Shown here: in pieces, positions 34,101 to 42,610 of the stretch
How the letters are laid out: each line of letters opens with the position of its first letter
Numbering within the stretch: position 1 is the first letter of the stretch
Assembly: GCF_016862795.1 (NCBI RefSeq)
Contig: NZ_BONQ01000154.1
Location: 41,443 to 105,442, forward strand
Direction of reading: 5' to 3'
Length of the DNA: 64,000 nt
Source: Dactylosporangium siamense
GTDB lineage: Bacteria > Actinomycetota > Actinomycetes > Mycobacteriales > Micromonosporaceae
The notes under the pieces: generated by a model
Databases searched by the model: none
Told to the model about the DNA's origin: nothing
Seen by the model: only the letters and a program-made list of their open reading frames with translations
Program-made: the position numbers and the translations under genes

Positions 34101-34838
34101 GTGCGCGCGTATGTGCGGCTGGAGTTGCGGCGGCTGGCCCGGATGCCCGGGCTGCTCATCTTCGCGGTGCTGATGCCGTTGCTGAGCTACCTGCTCTTCA
34201 CGAACCTGCACGGGCTCACCGGGCAGGACCGGGACGTGGCCGCGACGTACACGATGGTCAGCATGGCCGGGTACGGAGCGATCGGCGCCCTGCTCAACTA
34301 CGCCTCCGGGGTCGTGGTCGACCGGTCGATCGGGTGGATGCGGCAGCTGCGGCTCACGCCGCTGTCGCCGGTCCGCGTCGTCGTCGGCAAGGGGCTCGCG
34401 GCGATGGTGACCGCGATCGTCCCGGTGGTCGCATTGTGCGTCGCCGGGGTGCTCGTGAACGACGTGCGGCTCGGCCCGGTGCAGTGGCTGGCGATCGTGC
34501 CGCTGCTGTGGTTCGGGGCGCTGCCGTTCGCGCTGCTCGGCCTCGGCATGGGATACCTGGCGACCGCGCAGACGGTGCAGCCGCTCAACCTGCTGGTGTA
34601 CCTGGGGATGTCGGTCGTCGGTGGGCTGTGGCTGCCGCTGGACGCGTTGCCCGGCTGGGTCGCGGCGGTCGGCCGGTGGTTGCCGACCCACGCGTACGCC
34701 GACATGTCGTGGCAGGTCGCCTTCGGCGGTTCGCCGACGGTCACGGACCTGCTGACGCTCGCCGGCTGGATGGTCGCGTTCACCGGCCTCGCCGTCGTGG
34801 GGTTCCGCCGATCGGTCCGCAGCACGGCCAGCTTGTAG
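34101..34838 (+). CDS. ABC-2 exporter permease of DesKR-linked system
   Basis: 245 residues, six hydrophobic helices, ABC2_membrane type (VVVDRSIGWMRQLRLTPLSPVRVVVGKGL; VVGGLWLPLDALPGWVAAVGRWLPTHAY). The GTG start is one base after the ATPase stop. It forms the membrane half of the exporter. The histidine kinase and response regulator genes follow directly, an arrangement like the DesK/DesR or bacitracin-type detox modules. Confidence 0.88.
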   Translation: MRAYVRLELRRLARMPGLLIFAVLMPLLSYLLFTNLHGLTGQDRDVAATYTMVSMAGYGAIGALLNYASGVVVDRSIGWMRQLRLTPLSPVRVVVGKGLAAMVTAIVPVVALCVAGVLVNDVRLGPVQWLAIVPLLWFGALPFALLGLGMGYLATAQTVQPLNLLVYLGMSVVGGLWLPLDALPGWVAAVGRWLPTHAYADMSWQVAFGGSPTVTDLLTLAGWMVAFTGLAVVGFRRSVRSTASL

Positions 34839-34841
34839 GGT
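34836..34841 (+). promoter_or_regulatory. -10 element for histidine kinase gene
   Basis: TAGGGT overlaps the permease stop codon and ends 7 bases before the ATG at 34849. The same AGGG could alternatively serve as a ribosome site. Confidence 0.35.
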
Positions 34842-34848
34842 GTTGATC

Positions 34849-35958
34849 ATGCCAGGCAAACGCTGGAGGCCGGCGGTGTCCGGGCTGCTCTGGGTCGGTG
34901 TGTGGATGTTTCCGCTGCTCGAACCCGCCGGTACGATCCACCGCGGGCCGGCCGGGGTGGTCGCCGGGGTGGGGCTCGGGCTGTTCGCGCTCACGTACAC
35001 GGTGATCACGACGCTGGGCTTCGACCACCGGGACGACCTGAGCCGGGTCTCGACCGCCGGGTTCGCGGTCGTGGCGGCGCTCGGGGTGGGGCTCGCCGCC
35101 GCGTACGGCGAACACTGGCTGACCTTGATGCTGTTCGTCGGGACGTGCGGCATGGCGGTGTACGCGGGCCGGGAACGGGTGCACGTCGCGGCCGCCGTGC
35201 TCGCGTCGGTGGTGGCCGTGACGGTGCTGCTCGGACTGCTGCACGGCGCGCTCGAGCAGGCGCTGATCACCGTTGTCGGCACGCTCCTCGCGTCGGGGCT
35301 GGCCGGCGCGGTGCGCCAGATGCAGCGGCTGATCCGTGAGCTGCGGCAGACCCGGGACGCCCTCGCGACGGCGGCGGTCGCGGAGGAGCGGCTGCGGTTC
35401 TCCCGCGACCTGCACGACCTGCTCGGCCACACGCTGTCGGTGATCGTGGTCAAGGCGGAGGTGGTGCGCCGCATCGCCGAACGGGACCCGTCCGCGGCCG
35501 CCGCGCAGGCCGCCGACATCGAGGACATCGGGCGCCGCGCGCTGGTCGAGATCCGGGAGGCGGTCACCGGCTACCGGGAGGCCGGGTTGACCGCCGAACT
35601 GACCCGCGCGAAGGGGGTGCTGTCCAGCGCGGGGATCGCCGCGACGGTGCAGCGGACCGCGGACCCGCTGCCGGACGACACCGACCGGCTCCTCGCGTGG
35701 GTGCTGCGCGAGGCGACGACGAACGTGGTCCGGCACAGCGGCGCGCAACGCTGCGACATCGAGATCTCCACCACGGACGGCGCGGCGGCGCTGAGCGTGG
35801 TCGACAACGGCGCGACCCCTGGCAGCGCGTCCCCGGGCAACGGGCTGCGTGGCCTCACCGAGCGGCTGGGGGCCGCCGGTGGCACCCTCGAAGCCGGCGC
35901 CCGCGACGGTGGCGGGTTCGCGCTGGTCGCGAGGCTGCCACTGGGACGGACGTGGTGA
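34849..35958 (+). CDS. DesK-like sensor histidine kinase
   Basis: 369 residues. About five transmembrane helices (residues 8-155), a dimerisation/phosphoacceptor helix with H189 in FSRDLHDLLGHTLSVI (HisKA_3), and an ATPase domain with VLREATTNVVRHSGA and GNGLRGLTERL. It probably senses membrane state or a membrane-active drug and controls the upstream exporter. The stop overlaps the regulator's start by one base (TGATG). Confidence 0.92.
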   Translation: MPGKRWRPAVSGLLWVGVWMFPLLEPAGTIHRGPAGVVAGVGLGLFALTYTVITTLGFDHRDDLSRVSTAGFAVVAALGVGLAAAYGEHWLTLMLFVGTCGMAVYAGRERVHVAAAVLASVVAVTVLLGLLHGALEQALITVVGTLLASGLAGAVRQMQRLIRELRQTRDALATAAVAEERLRFSRDLHDLLGHTLSVIVVKAEVVRRIAERDPSAAAAQAADIEDIGRRALVEIREAVTGYREAGLTAELTRAKGVLSSAGIAATVQRTADPLPDDTDRLLAWVLREATTNVVRHSGAQRCDIEISTTDGAAALSVVDNGATPGSASPGNGLRGLTERLGAAGGTLEAGARDGGGFALVARLPLGRTW

Positions 35959-36566
35959 TGACGATCAGAGTGCTGCTGGCCGAGGATCAGGGCATGATGC
36001 GGGGCGCGCTCGCGCTGCTGCTCGGCCTGGAGCCGGATCTCGAGGTGGTCGCGCAGGTCGCGACCGGGGACCAGATCGTCCCCGCCGCCGAACGGGTCCG
36101 GCCCGACATCGCGCTGCTCGACATCGAGATGCCGGGCGGCGACGGGATCACCGCGACCGCGCAGCTGCGCCGGCGGCTGCCCGGGTGCCGGGTGCTGATC
36201 CTGACGACGTTCGGGCGGCCCGGCTACCTGCGCCGCGCGATGGAGGCCGGCGCGAGCGGCTTCCTGGTGAAGGACGGCCCGGTCGAGGAGCTCGCCGCGG
36301 CGGTCCGCCGGATCCACGCCGGTGAACGCGTCGTCGACCCGGCCCTCGCCGCGGCGGCCCTCGCCGCCGGGCCCGACCCGCTCACCGACCGGGAACGCGA
36401 CGTGCTGCGCGAGTCGGCGGGTGGCGCGACCGTCGCGGACATCGCCGCCAGGCTCCACCTGTCGGAGAGCACCGTGCGCAACTACCTGTCGGCGGCGATC
36501 ACGAAGACCGGCACCCGCAACCGCATCGAGGCCGTCGGCGTCGCCCAGTCCAACGGCTGGTTATGA
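35958..36566 (+). CDS. LuxR/NarL family response regulator (DesR-like)
   Basis: 202 residues. Receiver domain with D10 and phosphoacceptor D55 (ALLDIEMPGGDG), K at the LVKDG site, and a C-terminal LuxR HTH (LTDRERDVLRESAGGATVADIAARLHLSESTVRNYLSAAITKTG). Coupled to the kinase by a TGATG overlap; the pair most likely regulates the preceding ABC exporter genes. Confidence 0.93.
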   Translation: MTIRVLLAEDQGMMRGALALLLGLEPDLEVVAQVATGDQIVPAAERVRPDIALLDIEMPGGDGITATAQLRRRLPGCRVLILTTFGRPGYLRRAMEAGASGFLVKDGPVEELAAAVRRIHAGERVVDPALAAAALAAGPDPLTDRERDVLRESAGGATVADIAARLHLSESTVRNYLSAAITKTGTRNRIEAVGVAQSNGWL

Positions 36567-36569
36567 GAG

Positions 36570-37364
36570 CTACGGCAGGATCGCGTCGACGTAGCCGCCG
36601 TCGACGCGCACCGCTGCGCCGGTCGTCGCGGACGCGAACGTGGAGCTCAGGTAGACCACGAGATTGGCGATCTCCTCCGGTTCGATCAGCCGCCGCAGCA
36701 GCGAGTTGGGGCGGTGCCGGCGCATGAACTCACGCTGCGCCTCGTCCCAGGGCAGGTCGCGGTCGACCAGTGAGTACACGAAGTCCTCGACGCCGCCGGT
36801 ATGGGTCGGGCCGGCGATGACGGAGTTGACGGTGACGCCGGTGCCGGCGGCGTCCTTCGCGAACCCCCGCGAGACCGCGAGCAGCGCCGTCTTCGACATG
36901 CCGTAGTGGATCATTTCGGCGGGGATGGCGACGGCGGAGTCGCTCGCGATGTACTGCACCCGGCCCCACCCGCGCAGTTTCATCCCCGGGAGGTAGGCGC
37001 GGGTGAGCCGGACGGCGGTGAGGACGTTCGTCTCGAAGTACGTGCGCCACTCGTCGTCGGTGATCTCCAGGGCCGGCCGGGAGCCGAAGATGCCGAGGTT
37101 GTTGACGAGGATGTCGACGTCGGGCAGGGCCTGCAGGGCGGTGCGGGTGCCATCGTCCGTGGTGACGTCGGCGGCGACGGCCACGAACTCGGCGTCCGGC
37201 GCCTGCTCCCGCAGCGTGGCCACGGCCCGGCTGACGGATTCGGTGGTGCGGCCGTTGACGCCGACCCGGGCGCCGGCGCGGCCCAGGCCGAGCGCGATCG
37301 CGGCGCCGATGCCCTGGGTGGAGCCGGTGACGAGTGCGGTGCGACCGGCAAGCTCGATCTTCAC
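36570..37364 (-). CDS. SDR family oxidoreductase
   Basis: 264 residues from a GTG overlapping the upstream stop (GTGA). Classical short-chain dehydrogenase: TGSTQGIG (13-20), NNLG (88-91), catalytic S141 or S143, Y154 and K158 (YGMSK). The Arg in VNGRTTE favours NADP. It is coupled to the TGT-like gene, so the two proteins may act in one pathway; substrate unknown. Ends 3 bases from the response regulator stop on the other strand. Confidence 0.9.
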   Translation of the reverse strand: MKIELAGRTALVTGSTQGIGAAIALGLGRAGARVGVNGRTTESVSRAVATLREQAPDAEFVAVAADVTTDDGTRTALQALPDVDILVNNLGIFGSRPALEITDDEWRTYFETNVLTAVRLTRAYLPGMKLRGWGRVQYIASDSAVAIPAEMIHYGMSKTALLAVSRGFAKDAAGTGVTVNSVIAGPTHTGGVEDFVYSLVDRDLPWDEAQREFMRRHRPNSLLRRLIEPEEIANLVVYLSSTFASATTGAAVRVDGGYVDAILP

Positions 37365-38464
37365 GCCGTCAATCGTGCCACCGTCGGGCCGAGGCGCGAG
37401 TGGTGTTGCGGCTGTTGCCAGTGGCGGAGCATCGGGGTGACGTCCCAGCCGAGCTCGCGGCAGCGGTACGCGGCGTCGGTGCACCGGGCCGTCCAGCTCT
37501 GTGCCGCCGCGTTCTGTACCCCTGCGTTCTGTGCCCCTGTGTTCTGCGTCGTGAACAGCTCGTCGCGCAGGTCCTGCAGGACGCGGATCGAGTGCTCGAA
37601 CGCGGGCACCTCGCGGTCGCGGTCGCTCAGCGCGGCCATCCAGTCCACGTCGCGGCCGTCGCAGACGGTGCAGGCGCAGCCGAACAGGTCCGGGTCCGCA
37701 TGACGGCGGTGGGCCCGGGCGATGGCGCCGATCCGGCGGTACGACAGCGTCGGGCGGAACACCGCTGACGGCGCCGCGGGGCGGAACCCATGGGGCGGCC
37801 CGGCGGCCGGGGGAGGGCGCGGCGTCAGGTGGCGCAGGGCGGCGACGGTGCCGACCGCGGCGGCGCGCGCGCCGTGGCACAACGCGCCGAGGGCCGACAC
37901 GTCGCAGCGCAGCAGCAGCGTCGGCACACCGCAGTCGAGGACCGCCAGGAGCCCCTCGACCACGCCGGGCAGGGCGAACGGGTCGCGGTTGGCCTCCAGC
38001 ACCAGGGCGACGGGAGCGCCGGCGGCGCGGATGTGGCCGGTCAGGACGGTGCGGTGCAGCCGGTCCTGCAGCCAGATCGGGTGCAGCGGCAGGACGGCGA
38101 TCGTGTCGGGCAGCATGGCGGCGCGGTGCAGGATGCCGGCGAGCCCGAGTTGGTCGCCGCTGTCGACGTACCCGGAGTCGGTGAGCACCGGCAACCCCAG
38201 CTCCCGCTGCCGGCGCAGCCACCGCGGGTTGAACGGGGCGCTCGCGGGCAGTCGCGCCTGCCCGGCGTAGCGGGCCGCGTCGAGCAGCAGCGGTGCCTCG
38301 AACCGGCGCTGGCGCAGCAGGTACGCCGCGGTGGCGAGCAGGCCCGCCTCGTCGCGCTGGTACGGCGAGATGACCAGGCCCGCGCCGGGACGCTCGGCGA
38401 TCGGCGCGCACCGCAGCGCCTGGTTGGCCGAGCAGTGCACCAGCAGCGTGCCGTCTCCCAGCAT
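37361..38464 (-). CDS. tRNA-guanine transglycosylase-like protein (putative)
   Basis: 367 residues. I do not recognise a named family with certainty, but several features recall the TGT TIM barrel: VLTDSG (94-98, compare ILTDSGGF with the catalytic Asp), and a zinc-like motif C263-x-C265-xx-C268 followed by H291 and SIRVLQDLRDEL, as in TGT (CxCxxC...H...LMRDIR). The canonical nucleophile region is not obvious, so it may not exchange bases. A 15-bp repeat gives NTGAQNAGVQNAAAQ after the zinc motif. It is coupled to an SDR and preceded by a long palindrome. Confidence 0.5.
   Translation of the reverse strand: MLGDGTLLVHCSANQALRCAPIAERPGAGLVISPYQRDEAGLLATAAYLLRQRRFEAPLLLDAARYAGQARLPASAPFNPRWLRRQRELGLPVLTDSGYVDSGDQLGLAGILHRAAMLPDTIAVLPLHPIWLQDRLHRTVLTGHIRAAGAPVALVLEANRDPFALPGVVEGLLAVLDCGVPTLLLRCDVSALGALCHGARAAAVGTVAALRHLTPRPPPAAGPPHGFRPAAPSAVFRPTLSYRRIGAIARAHRRHADPDLFGCACTVCDGRDVDWMAALSDRDREVPAFEHSIRVLQDLRDELFTTQNTGAQNAGVQNAAAQSWTARCTDAAYRCRELGWDVTPMLRHWQQPQHHSRLGPTVARLTA
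37499..37549 (-). repeat. In-frame tandem repeat in TGT-like gene, 3.4 x 15 bp
   Basis: Units CTGTRCCNCYGYGTT; encode QNAGV/QNTGA pentads. Confidence 0.75.
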
Positions 38465-38469
38465 CCGTC

Positions 38470-38517
38470 AATCCCGTCACTATTGGTTCATCGAGCGTAA
38501 CCAATAGTGCGGGATTC
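38470..38517. promoter_or_regulatory. Long palindrome upstream of TGT-like gene
   Basis: AATCCCG-T-CACTATTGGTT, a 10-base loop, AACCAATAGTG-CGGGATT. The 11-bp inner arms are perfect and extend by 7 more base pairs past a single bulged T. The element is less GC-rich than its surroundings and ends about 6 bases from the start codon; it is a likely operator or an RNA hairpin in the leader. Confidence 0.7.
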
Positions 38518-38557
38518 ACGAACATTCACGTTCGTACGTGTGTGCTATCTGGAAAAC

Positions 38558-39751
38558 TCAGCGCAGCGCCGGGTAGCCGCCCAGGGGGTTGCCCTGCGCC
38601 TCGGCGCGCACCGCGGCGGCCGCGGCGGTGACCGAGCCGGCCGTGGCGACCCGGTCGACGATCGCGGCGACGACCTTCGGCGTGGCGAACGACGTGCCGC
38701 TCCACGCCGCCCAGCCGCTCGCGAACAGCTCGTGGTTGATGTACGTGCTGACGATGTCCGCGCCGGGTGCGGCGACGCTGACCCACGGCCCGGTGTTGCT
38801 CCACTCGCAGATCGCGGTGCCGTCGTGCGCGGCGACGGCGACGACCTGCGCCGCCCACCCGGCAGTGCCTCCGGCCGTGCTGAACGCGGCCGGCCAGAAG
38901 GGGCGGTCGGCGATGCCGTTGTTGCCGGCGGCGGCGACCACGACCCGGTCGCCGCCCGACAGGAACGTCTGCAGGGCGGCGGACAGCGCGGCCGGCGGCA
39001 GGTCGCCGACCGAGAAGCCACCGAGGGACAGGTTGAGCACGTCGGTGTCGGTGAGGCCGGTGATCGCGACGGCGAGGTCGGCCTCCGTGCACACACCGAA
39101 GCTGTCCAGGATCTTCACGATGCGGACCTGCGCGCCGGCGGTGTCCTGCGCGACGACCCCGGCGATGAAGTTCGCGTGGCCCACGTCGGAGTCGAGCATG
39201 CCGTCGGCGTCGCCGTCGAGGACGGTCTCGTGGTTCTCGGGCGTCGCCGTGTAGCAGCCGGCCGGCAGCGGGCTGTCCAGCCAGATACCGGTGTCCATGA
39301 CGACGACGCGCACCGGCGAGGTGGTGCCCGACGCCTCGGCCGGTTTCGAGGGCGTCAGCTTCGCCGGCGGGGCGTCCACCGCGACCGGCGGGCCGAACGG
39401 GCCGCCGTGCTCGTGCGGCGTGGACATGAAGACGTGGTTGGGGCCGACGACCGAACCCTGCGGCAGCTGACCCCGCAACCGGCGGACGGCGGCGGAGACG
39501 TCGAGGCCGGACGTGCGCAGGCGGCGCAGCCCCGCCGACGGCTCGTCCTCGGCGATCTCACTGGTGCGGTGGCCGAGTCCGGCCAGGGTGCGGTGGGCGA
39601 TCGCGGTGCCGGAGTCCTGGACCAGGATCTCGTCGGCGACGAACCGCACCGTCCGACCGGCGTGCGTCTCGGTGCGCAACCACGGCAGCCCCGACAGCCG
39701 TTCGTCGCGGGTCTGCAGCCACCGTTCGAGACGTTCTCGTGCAACGGACAT
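38558..39751 (-). CDS. S8 family (subtilisin-like) serine peptidase, cytoplasmic
   Basis: 397 residues. Triad D153 (VVMDTGI), H192 (GHANFIAGVV) and S354 (SGTSFATPKV), with oxyanion N277 (AAGNNG). The first 145 residues form a separate domain without signal peptide, so the protease appears intracellular, unlike most secreted subtilisins. GAGGAG is spaced 6 bases from the ATG. It diverges from the TPR-CHAT gene across about 106 bases, suggesting a two-protease system. Confidence 0.88.
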   Translation of the reverse strand: MSVARERLERWLQTRDERLSGLPWLRTETHAGRTVRFVADEILVQDSGTAIAHRTLAGLGHRTSEIAEDEPSAGLRRLRTSGLDVSAAVRRLRGQLPQGSVVGPNHVFMSTPHEHGGPFGPPVAVDAPPAKLTPSKPAEASGTTSPVRVVVMDTGIWLDSPLPAGCYTATPENHETVLDGDADGMLDSDVGHANFIAGVVAQDTAGAQVRIVKILDSFGVCTEADLAVAITGLTDTDVLNLSLGGFSVGDLPPAALSAALQTFLSGGDRVVVAAAGNNGIADRPFWPAAFSTAGGTAGWAAQVVAVAAHDGTAICEWSNTGPWVSVAAPGADIVSTYINHELFASGWAAWSGTSFATPKVVAAIVDRVATAGSVTAAAAAVRAEAQGNPLGGYPALR

Positions 39752-39857
39752 GCTTGCTCCTCAAGGCGGTCAGCATTGGCCAGTCAGCATCGGCTACTCA
39801 TCATCAGACGGACCGCTGACATGAGACGCCGCCGGCTGCCCGTGATACACATCGGGG

Positions 39858-42545
39858 GTGTCCTCCACGGCCGACGAACTGGCGCAGCGGCTGTTACCGA
39901 TCGTGATGGCCGATCCGGGCAAGGCCAAGGTACTCGCCGACGCGGCCCTGCGGGACGCCCGGCGCGCCGGTGACCGCGCCTCGCAGGCGGTGGCGCTGCG
40001 GACGCTGGGCCTGGCCGCGCGCGCCCGGCACGACGCCGCCGACGCCGCCCGGCACCTGCGCGCGTCGATCGCCGTCGCGCGGCGCCACCGGCTGACGCAG
40101 TACGAGGCGGAGGCCCGGATGAGCCACGCCCTCATCCTCGACGACCTGGGCCGGCCCACCGCGGCGCTGCGGGAGATCGACCGTGCCATGGCCGACCTGC
40201 AGGGGCAGCGCCGCGCCCGGGCGACCATGCAACGGGCCCTGATCCTGCGCCGGCTCGGGTTCGACCAGAAGGCGATGGAGCTGTACCGGGGTGCGCTGCG
40301 GGCGTTCCGCCAGTCCGGTGACGAGGTGTGGGAGGCCCGGACCCTGACGAACCGCGGGGTGCTGCACGGGTTCCGGGGCAATCTCCGCCTCGCCGAGGCC
40401 GACCTGCGCGCCGCGCAGACGTTGTACAACCGGCTCGGGATGGCGACCGCGGCCGCGCAGGTCGAGCACAACCTGGGCTTCGTCGCGGCGCAGGCGGGCG
40501 ACGTGCCGACGGCGCTGTCGCGGTACGACCGGGCGCACGACCGGCTGTGGAACACCGGCGTCGACCCGGTCAGCCTGCTGGACCGCGCGGACCTGCTGCT
40601 GTCGGTGCGCCTGCTGCCGGAGGCCGACACCGCGATCCGCGCCGCGATCGCGGCCTGCACCGACGGGCATCTCGACTCGGTGCTCGGTCAGGCGCACCTG
40701 ATGATGGCCCGGCTCGCGGCCGCCCAGTCCAGGGCGACCGAGTCCAGGGCCGCCGCGGCCGCCGCCCGCAAGGTGTTCACGCGGCAGAAGCGCGGCGTGT
40801 GGATCGCGCGGGCCAGGGTCGCCGAGCTCGCGGCGGTCGCCGCGTCCGGCCGGGCGCACCGGGGCACGCTGCGGGACCTGCGCACCGCCGGGCAGGCCCT
40901 GGTGGCGGCCGGCTGGCCGCAGCCGGGCTGGGAGGCGCTGCTGGACGCCGCCCAGCTCGCCGTCGACCTCGGCGAGTGCGGGACCGCCGCCGAGCTGCTC
41001 GACGAGGCCGCCGCCGCGTCGAAGTACGGTCCGGCGCCGCTGCGGGTGCGCTGGTGGCACGTCCGGGCCAGGCTGGAGCTCGCGCGCGGCACCGGCACGG
41101 CCGCGGCCACAGCCGCGGCAAGGGCAGCGACAGTGGGGCTGCGGATCGCCGACGAGTACCGGGCCAGCCTCGGCGCGACCGAACTGCGGGTCCGCGGCAG
41201 CGTCGAGGCGGCGGCGCTCGCCGGGCTGCGGCTGCGGCTCGCCCTGGACCACGGCGGCCCGCGGGAGGCGCTCACCTGGGCGCAGCGCTGCCGGTCGGCG
41301 GCGCTGTCCCTGCCGCCGACGCACCCGTCCAGCGACCCTGTCGTCGCCAGGCATCTCAGCGAGCTGCGCCGCATCACCGGCGAGCTGGCCGCGGCGCCGG
41401 CGGGCCCGCAACGCGCCGGGCGGCTCCTGCGCCGGCAACGGTCCCTGGAGGCGGAGATCCGCCGCCGCTCGTGGCGGGTGCCGGGCTCCGGGCCGACCGC
41501 GCGGACCGACGTCCCGTTCGCCGACCTCGTCGCCGCGCTCGACGGGCGGGTCCTGCTGGAACTGCTCGCCATCGACGGCGTCCTGCACGCGCTCGTCGTC
41601 GGCGGGCACCGGGTGACGCACCGCGTCGTCGGGCCGATCGCGCCCGTGACGACCGAGCTCGAGCACCTGCGGATCGCGCTCAGCGGCCAGATCCTCGGCC
41701 ACGGCGGCACCAGCGCCGCCCGCGCCGCCCGCGGCGTCGAAACCCTCGACCGGCTGCTGCTCGACCCGGTAGCTGACCTGATCGGCGAACACGGGCCGTT
41801 GGTGCTCGTGCCGACGGGGGCGTTGCACGCGATGCCGTGGACGATGCTGCCCCGGCTGCGTGGCCGGTCGATGACCGTCGCGCCGTCGGCCGCGATCTGG
41901 TGGCGGGTCGCGACGCAGCCGCGGACGCCCGGGCCCACGGTCCTCGTCGGCGCGCCGTCCGCGGCGCAGGCGACCGCCGAGGTCGAGCAGATCGCCGCCG
42001 ACCAGAACGCCGGCCGGAACGCCGGCCGGAACGCCGGCCGGAACGCTGTGGGGAGCGCCGCGCCGACGGTGCTCGCCGGTGAGCGCGCCCGGGTGGCGCC
42101 CGCGCTCGCCGCGCTCGACGGGGCCGCGATCGGGCACATCGCCTCGCACGGCGAGTTTCGGGTGGACAACCCGCTGTTCTCGTTCCTCATGCTGGCCGAC
42201 GGCCCGCTGACCGTGTATGACCTGTCGGTCCTGCGCCGCCCGCCCGCACTGCTCGTGCTGTCCGGCTGCGACACGGGACTGGCCGAGGTGCATCCGGGCG
42301 ACGAGCTGATGGGTCTGGTCTCGGCGCTGCTGAACATGGGCACCGCGACGGTGGTGGCGAGCACGGGGCCGGTCGACGACGGCGCGACGCGGTTGCTGAT
42401 GCGCGACCTGTACGCGCACCTCGCCGAGGGCCATCCTCCGGCGACGGCGCTCGCGCTGGCACAGTCGGCGGCACACTCGACGGCCCGGTCGGACCCGGCG
42501 TTGCGCGCGAGCACCGACAGTTTCGTCTGCTTCGGCGCGGGCTGA
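39858..42545 (+). CDS. TPR-CHAT caspase-like protease
   Basis: 895 residues. Residues about 30-480 form TPR-like helical repeats (for example ALRTLGLAARARHDAADAARHLRASIAVA); about 520-895 form a CHAT domain of the caspase/separase clan with catalytic H764 (GHIASHGEF) and C804 (LVLSGCDTGL). CHAT proteases act in bacterial immunity and cell-death pathways (for example the TPR-CHAT partner of type III-E CRISPR). No effector or CRISPR locus is nearby. A 12-bp repeat inserts NAGR tetrapeptides before the catalytic His. TACACA lies 6 bases before the GTG start. Confidence 0.88.
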   Translation: MSSTADELAQRLLPIVMADPGKAKVLADAALRDARRAGDRASQAVALRTLGLAARARHDAADAARHLRASIAVARRHRLTQYEAEARMSHALILDDLGRPTAALREIDRAMADLQGQRRARATMQRALILRRLGFDQKAMELYRGALRAFRQSGDEVWEARTLTNRGVLHGFRGNLRLAEADLRAAQTLYNRLGMATAAAQVEHNLGFVAAQAGDVPTALSRYDRAHDRLWNTGVDPVSLLDRADLLLSVRLLPEADTAIRAAIAACTDGHLDSVLGQAHLMMARLAAAQSRATESRAAAAAARKVFTRQKRGVWIARARVAELAAVAASGRAHRGTLRDLRTAGQALVAAGWPQPGWEALLDAAQLAVDLGECGTAAELLDEAAAASKYGPAPLRVRWWHVRARLELARGTGTAAATAAARAATVGLRIADEYRASLGATELRVRGSVEAAALAGLRLRLALDHGGPREALTWAQRCRSAALSLPPTHPSSDPVVARHLSELRRITGELAAAPAGPQRAGRLLRRQRSLEAEIRRRSWRVPGSGPTARTDVPFADLVAALDGRVLLELLAIDGVLHALVVGGHRVTHRVVGPIAPVTTELEHLRIALSGQILGHGGTSAARAARGVETLDRLLLDPVADLIGEHGPLVLVPTGALHAMPWTMLPRLRGRSMTVAPSAAIWWRVATQPRTPGPTVLVGAPSAAQATAEVEQIAADQNAGRNAGRNAGRNAVGSAAPTVLAGERARVAPALAALDGAAIGHIASHGEFRVDNPLFSFLMLADGPLTVYDLSVLRRPPALLVLSGCDTGLAEVHPGDELMGLVSALLNMGTATVVASTGPVDDGATRLLMRDLYAHLAEGHPPATALALAQSAAHSTARSDPALRASTDSFVCFGAG
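42003..42050 (+). repeat. In-frame tandem repeat in CHAT domain, 4 x 12 bp
   Basis: Units CRGAACGCCGGC (middle ones exact); encode NAGR repeats about 40 residues before the catalytic histidine. Confidence 0.85.
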
Positions 42546-42550
42546 CGTTT

Positions 42551-42571
42551 CCGAATCTTTTTCTGATTCGG
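42551..42571. terminator. Hairpin after the CHAT gene
   Basis: CCGAATC-TTTTTCT-GATTCGG, a perfect 7-bp stem 5 bases after the stop. It may terminate the CHAT transcript or be an operator for the glycoside hydrolase gene downstream. Confidence 0.45.
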
Positions 42572-42597
42572 GTCACGGAATTGTCGGACCCCGGCTC

Positions 42598-42603
42598 TAC
42601 GAT
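42598..42603 (+). promoter_or_regulatory. -10 element for glycoside hydrolase-like gene
   Basis: TACGAT ends 7 bases before the ATG at 42611 and selects it over TTG 42581 and ATG 42602. Confidence 0.4.
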
Positions 42604-42610
42604 GTGCCGC

